Shown piece by piece: positions 5,423 to 7,012 of a stretch of DNA of 7,012 nt. A program made the translations under genes and the position numbers. Below the pieces are notes generated by a model that saw only the letters and a program-made list of their open reading frames with translations, was not told the origin of the DNA and did no database searches. The number at the start of each line of letters is the position of its first letter. Position 1 is the stretch's first letter. The stretch comes from Parvibaculum sp036499025. GTDB lineage: Bacteria > Pseudomonadota > Alphaproteobacteria > Parvibaculales > Parvibaculaceae. The stretch covers positions 1 to 7,012 of the forward strand of contig DASYEM010000120.1 in the NCBI GenBank assembly GCA_036499025.1, read 5' to 3'.

Positions 5423-6337
5423 ATGAAAAGGACTTCGACCGCGCTTTCGCTTCTGGCGGTGATCGCCACCGCATCGGCGCTCTGCTTGCTTCCCTCCCTT
5501 GCCCAGTCGGCGGAGACATCCTCTGCAACGGCTCTTTCTTCGTCCGCCTCCGCCTCGCAGCAGGTGGACAATGCCGCCGCCGTCTCCTCCCTCGGCGGCG
5601 AAGCGGGATCGGGCCCGATGGTCTCGCCGGCTGGGTCTCTTTCCTCTGAGGGGCCGATGGCGGAAACCGCCGTCGCGCCGCAGGCGAACCCTTACGGGCT
5701 TGCGGCTTTGTGGGGGCAGGGCGATCTGGTGGCGAAGATCACGCTGCTGATCCTCGCGCTGATGTCGATGGGAAGCTGGTACATCCTCTTCATCAAGCTC
5801 TGGGAACAGCGCGGGCTGTTCGCGCAAGGCCGGGCCGCGCGCAAACGCCTCGAACAGGCGGCGACGCTCGATGAAGCGATTGCGAACCTGTCGAAAAATT
5901 CTTCCTTCCGCCATGTCGCGGAGGAGGGTGTCGCCGCAGCGGCGCAGCATGGCCGCGGCCTCGGGGCGCAGGTCAGCCTGCTCGACTGGACCAGCATGGC
6001 GCTGGCGCGCGCCATTGACGGCGTGGCCGGCAATCTTCAGGGCGGCCTCGCCTTCCTCGCCACAGTCGGCTCGACCGCGCCTTTCGTCGGCCTCTTCGGC
6101 ACGGTCTGGGGCATCTATCACGCGCTGATCGCCATCGGCCTTGCCGGACAAGCTTCCATCGACAAGGTCGCAGGCCCCGTGGGCGAAGCGCTGATCATGA
6201 CGGCCATCGGTCTCGCCGTCGCCGTGCCCGCGGTGCTTGGATACAACTGGCTCGTCCGCCGCAACAAGGCGGCGCTCGATCAGGTGCGGCGCTTTGCGAC
6301 CGAGGTCGAGGCGCGCCTGCTCGTCAAGGCCGCCTGA
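5423..6337 (+). CDS. exbB: ExbB, proton-channel subunit of the TonB motor, extended form
   Basis: Inner-membrane protein of 304 aa that forms the pentameric stator around ExbD and uses the proton gradient to drive TonB. A signal peptide covers about 1-30. A flexible Ser/Ala/Gly/Pro-rich periplasmic stretch follows (31-90). TM1 is at 103-125, a cytoplasmic region at 126-205, and the MotA/TolQ/ExbB domain with TM2 and TM3 runs to about 285. Conserved blocks are G-S-T-A-P-F-V-G-L-F-G-T-V-W-G-I (216-231) and P-V-G-E-A-L-I-M-T-A-I-G-L (252-264). T227, E255 and T260 correspond to T148, E176 and T181 of E. coli ExbB, all with the same offset of 79. All channel residues are therefore kept. The ATG has AAGAGGA 8 nt upstream. 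It lies 66 bp after tonB and 2 bp before exbD. TolQ is an alternative family, but the tonB neighbour and these motifs favour ExbB. Confidence 0.95.
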   Translation: MKRTSTALSLLAVIATASALCLLPSLAQSAETSSATALSSSASASQQVDNAAAVSSLGGEAGSGPMVSPAGSLSSEGPMAETAVAPQANPYGLAALWGQGDLVAKITLLILALMSMGSWYILFIKLWEQRGLFAQGRAARKRLEQAATLDEAIANLSKNSSFRHVAEEGVAAAAQHGRGLGAQVSLLDWTSMALARAIDGVAGNLQGGLAFLATVGSTAPFVGLFGTVWGIYHALIAIGLAGQASIDKVAGPVGEALIMTAIGLAVAVPAVLGYNWLVRRNKAALDQVRRFATEVEARLLVKAA

Positions 6338-6339
6338 AC

Positions 6340-6768
6340 GTGGCCGTGAACATAGGCAGCAGCGGCGAGGACGAGGTCATCGCCGCGATCAACACCACGC
6401 CGCTTGTCGATGTGATGCTGGTGTTGCTCATCATCTTTCTCATCACCATTCCAGTGGCGATCCAGACGGTGCCCGTGCAATTGCCCAAGGCGAACAACGT
6501 CGCCACGCAGACCAGGCCGGAAAACATCGTCGTCGCGGTGGACCATGACGGCACGGTCTATTGGAACAGCCAGAAGATGGCGGACAACGCGGAACTGCTC
6601 GCAAGGATCAAGGAGGTGGCGGTGAAGCAGCCGCAGCCTGAAATCCATGTGCGCGGCGACAAGGAGGCGCGGTTCGAGTTCATCGGCAAGGTGATCGTCG
6701 ATTGCCAGCGCGGCGGCATCGAAAAGGTGGCCTTCATCACCGAGCCCGACCGGGGCTCGGCGGAATGA
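6340..6768 (+). CDS. exbD: ExbD, first of two TonB-motor subunits
   Basis: Inner-membrane protein of 142 aa (E. coli ExbD is 141) with one N-terminal membrane helix and a periplasmic domain, working with ExbB and TonB. The signature I-N-T-T-P-L-V-D-V-M-L-V-L-L (17-30) carries the proton-relay Asp24, equivalent to Asp25 in E. coli. The periplasmic domain includes V-D-H-D-G-T-V-Y-W and a C-terminal G-I-E-K-V-A-F-I-T-E. The residue before I-N is Ala16, where E. coli ExbD and the next gene both have Glu. The start is GTG at 6340, 2 nt after the exbB stop, with AAGG (6326-6329) inside the end of exbB as the ribosome site. A second GTG at 6346 is less well placed. The tight spacing implies translational coupling with exbB. 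Confidence 0.94.
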   Translation: MAVNIGSSGEDEVIAAINTTPLVDVMLVLLIIFLITIPVAIQTVPVQLPKANNVATQTRPENIVVAVDHDGTVYWNSQKMADNAELLARIKEVAVKQPQPEIHVRGDKEARFEFIGKVIVDCQRGGIEKVAFITEPDRGSAE

Positions 6769-6790
6769 ATATCGCAAGGGGAGTGACGGC

Positions 6791-7012
6791 ATGGCGATGA
6801 ATGTCGGAGCGGCCAAAGACGACGAACCGATGATGGAGATCAACACCACGCCGTTGATCGACGTGATGCTGGTTTTGTTGGTGATGCTGATCATCACCAT
6901 TCCGATCCAGACCCATGCGGTGAAGCTCGACATGCCGCGCAACGCGCAGGCGCAGACGCCGCAATTGCCGCAGGTGGTCGATCTCGAACTCGACTTCGAC
7001 GGAACGGTCTTC
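6791..7012 (+). CDS. exbD: Second ExbD (ExbD2-like), 5' part only
   Basis: The first 74 codons of another ExbD paralogue, cut by the right edge. It carries E16-I-N-T-T-P-L-I-D-V-M-L-V-L-L, with the proton-relay Asp24 at the same position as in the preceding ExbD. The membrane helix (about 22-40) is followed by the start of the periplasmic domain (D-L-E-L-D-F-D-G-T-V-F). The ATG at 6791 has AAGGGGAG (6776-6783) 7 nt upstream; a second ATG two codons later is possible. It begins 22 bp after the first exbD and is surely co-transcribed. Tandem exbD1-exbD2 pairs are known from Xanthomonas, where exbD2 has a specialised role, and occur in other proteobacteria. The two copies here share the membrane signature but have diverged beyond it, so this is not a recent duplication. 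Confidence 0.92.
   Translation, partial: MAMNVGAAKDDEPMMEINTTPLIDVMLVLLVMLIITIPIQTHAVKLDMPRNAQAQTPQLPQVVDLELDFDGTVF

Noticed and set aside
5415..5649. Upstream ATG at 5415 just after the exbB ribosome site, opening another plus frame
   Set aside because: It sits too close to AAGAGGA and its product shows no signal peptide or ExbB homology; the ATG at 5423 gives both.
5282..6151. A 289-codon minus-strand open frame opposite tonB and exbB
   Set aside because: Arg/Gly-rich composition without motifs; the plus strand there encodes conserved ExbB blocks.

Overview
This window looks like a carbohydrate-uptake locus from a G+C-rich Gram-negative bacterium. The most likely source is an alphaproteobacterium of the Caulobacterales, Sphingomonadales or Rhizomicrobium type. 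Reasons: strong GC bias at third codon positions, a TonB-dependent receptor (TBDR) with a QKR-type TonB box and an Ala/Lys/Gln-rich linker of the kind common in those orders, an ExbB with a cleavable signal peptide and long periplasmic extension, and tandem exbD genes. The genus cannot be fixed from the sequence alone.

Layout, left to right. Positions 1-844 (minus strand) hold the first 281 codons of an MFS sugar:cation symporter of the glycoside-pentoside-hexuronide (GPH, MelB-like) family; it starts at GTG and runs off the left edge. Positions 845-1103 form a divergent control region with a perfect 20-bp LacI-type palindrome, a promoter for the transporter and a second, unrelated inverted repeat close to the regulator start. 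Positions 1104-2168 (plus) encode a LacI-family repressor. Positions 2169-2302 hold a second copy of the operator (17 of 20 bases identical), a candidate promoter and a leader hairpin. Positions 2303-4645 encode a complete 780-aa TBDR, followed by a strong GC hairpin (4661-4688). From 4748 to the right edge is a tonB-exbB-exbD1-exbD2 cluster on the plus strand; the second exbD is cut by the edge after 74 codons.

How the parts fit. The receptor would bring a sugar or glycoside across the outer membrane, powered by TonB-ExbB-ExbD encoded beside it. The GPH symporter would carry the product across the inner membrane. The LacI-type protein would shut both transporters off when the inducer is absent, because its likely operators cover a TTGACA -35 box in front of each transporter gene. 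No glycoside hydrolase or catabolic gene is visible, so the substrate cannot be named; such genes may lie beyond either edge.

I see no tRNA, rRNA, CRISPR array, insertion sequence or phage gene. The individual parts belong to known families. The novelty, if any, lies in the compact regulon plus dedicated energiser arrangement, the substituted sugar-binding residues in the transporter, and several uncharacterised leader and spacer structures.
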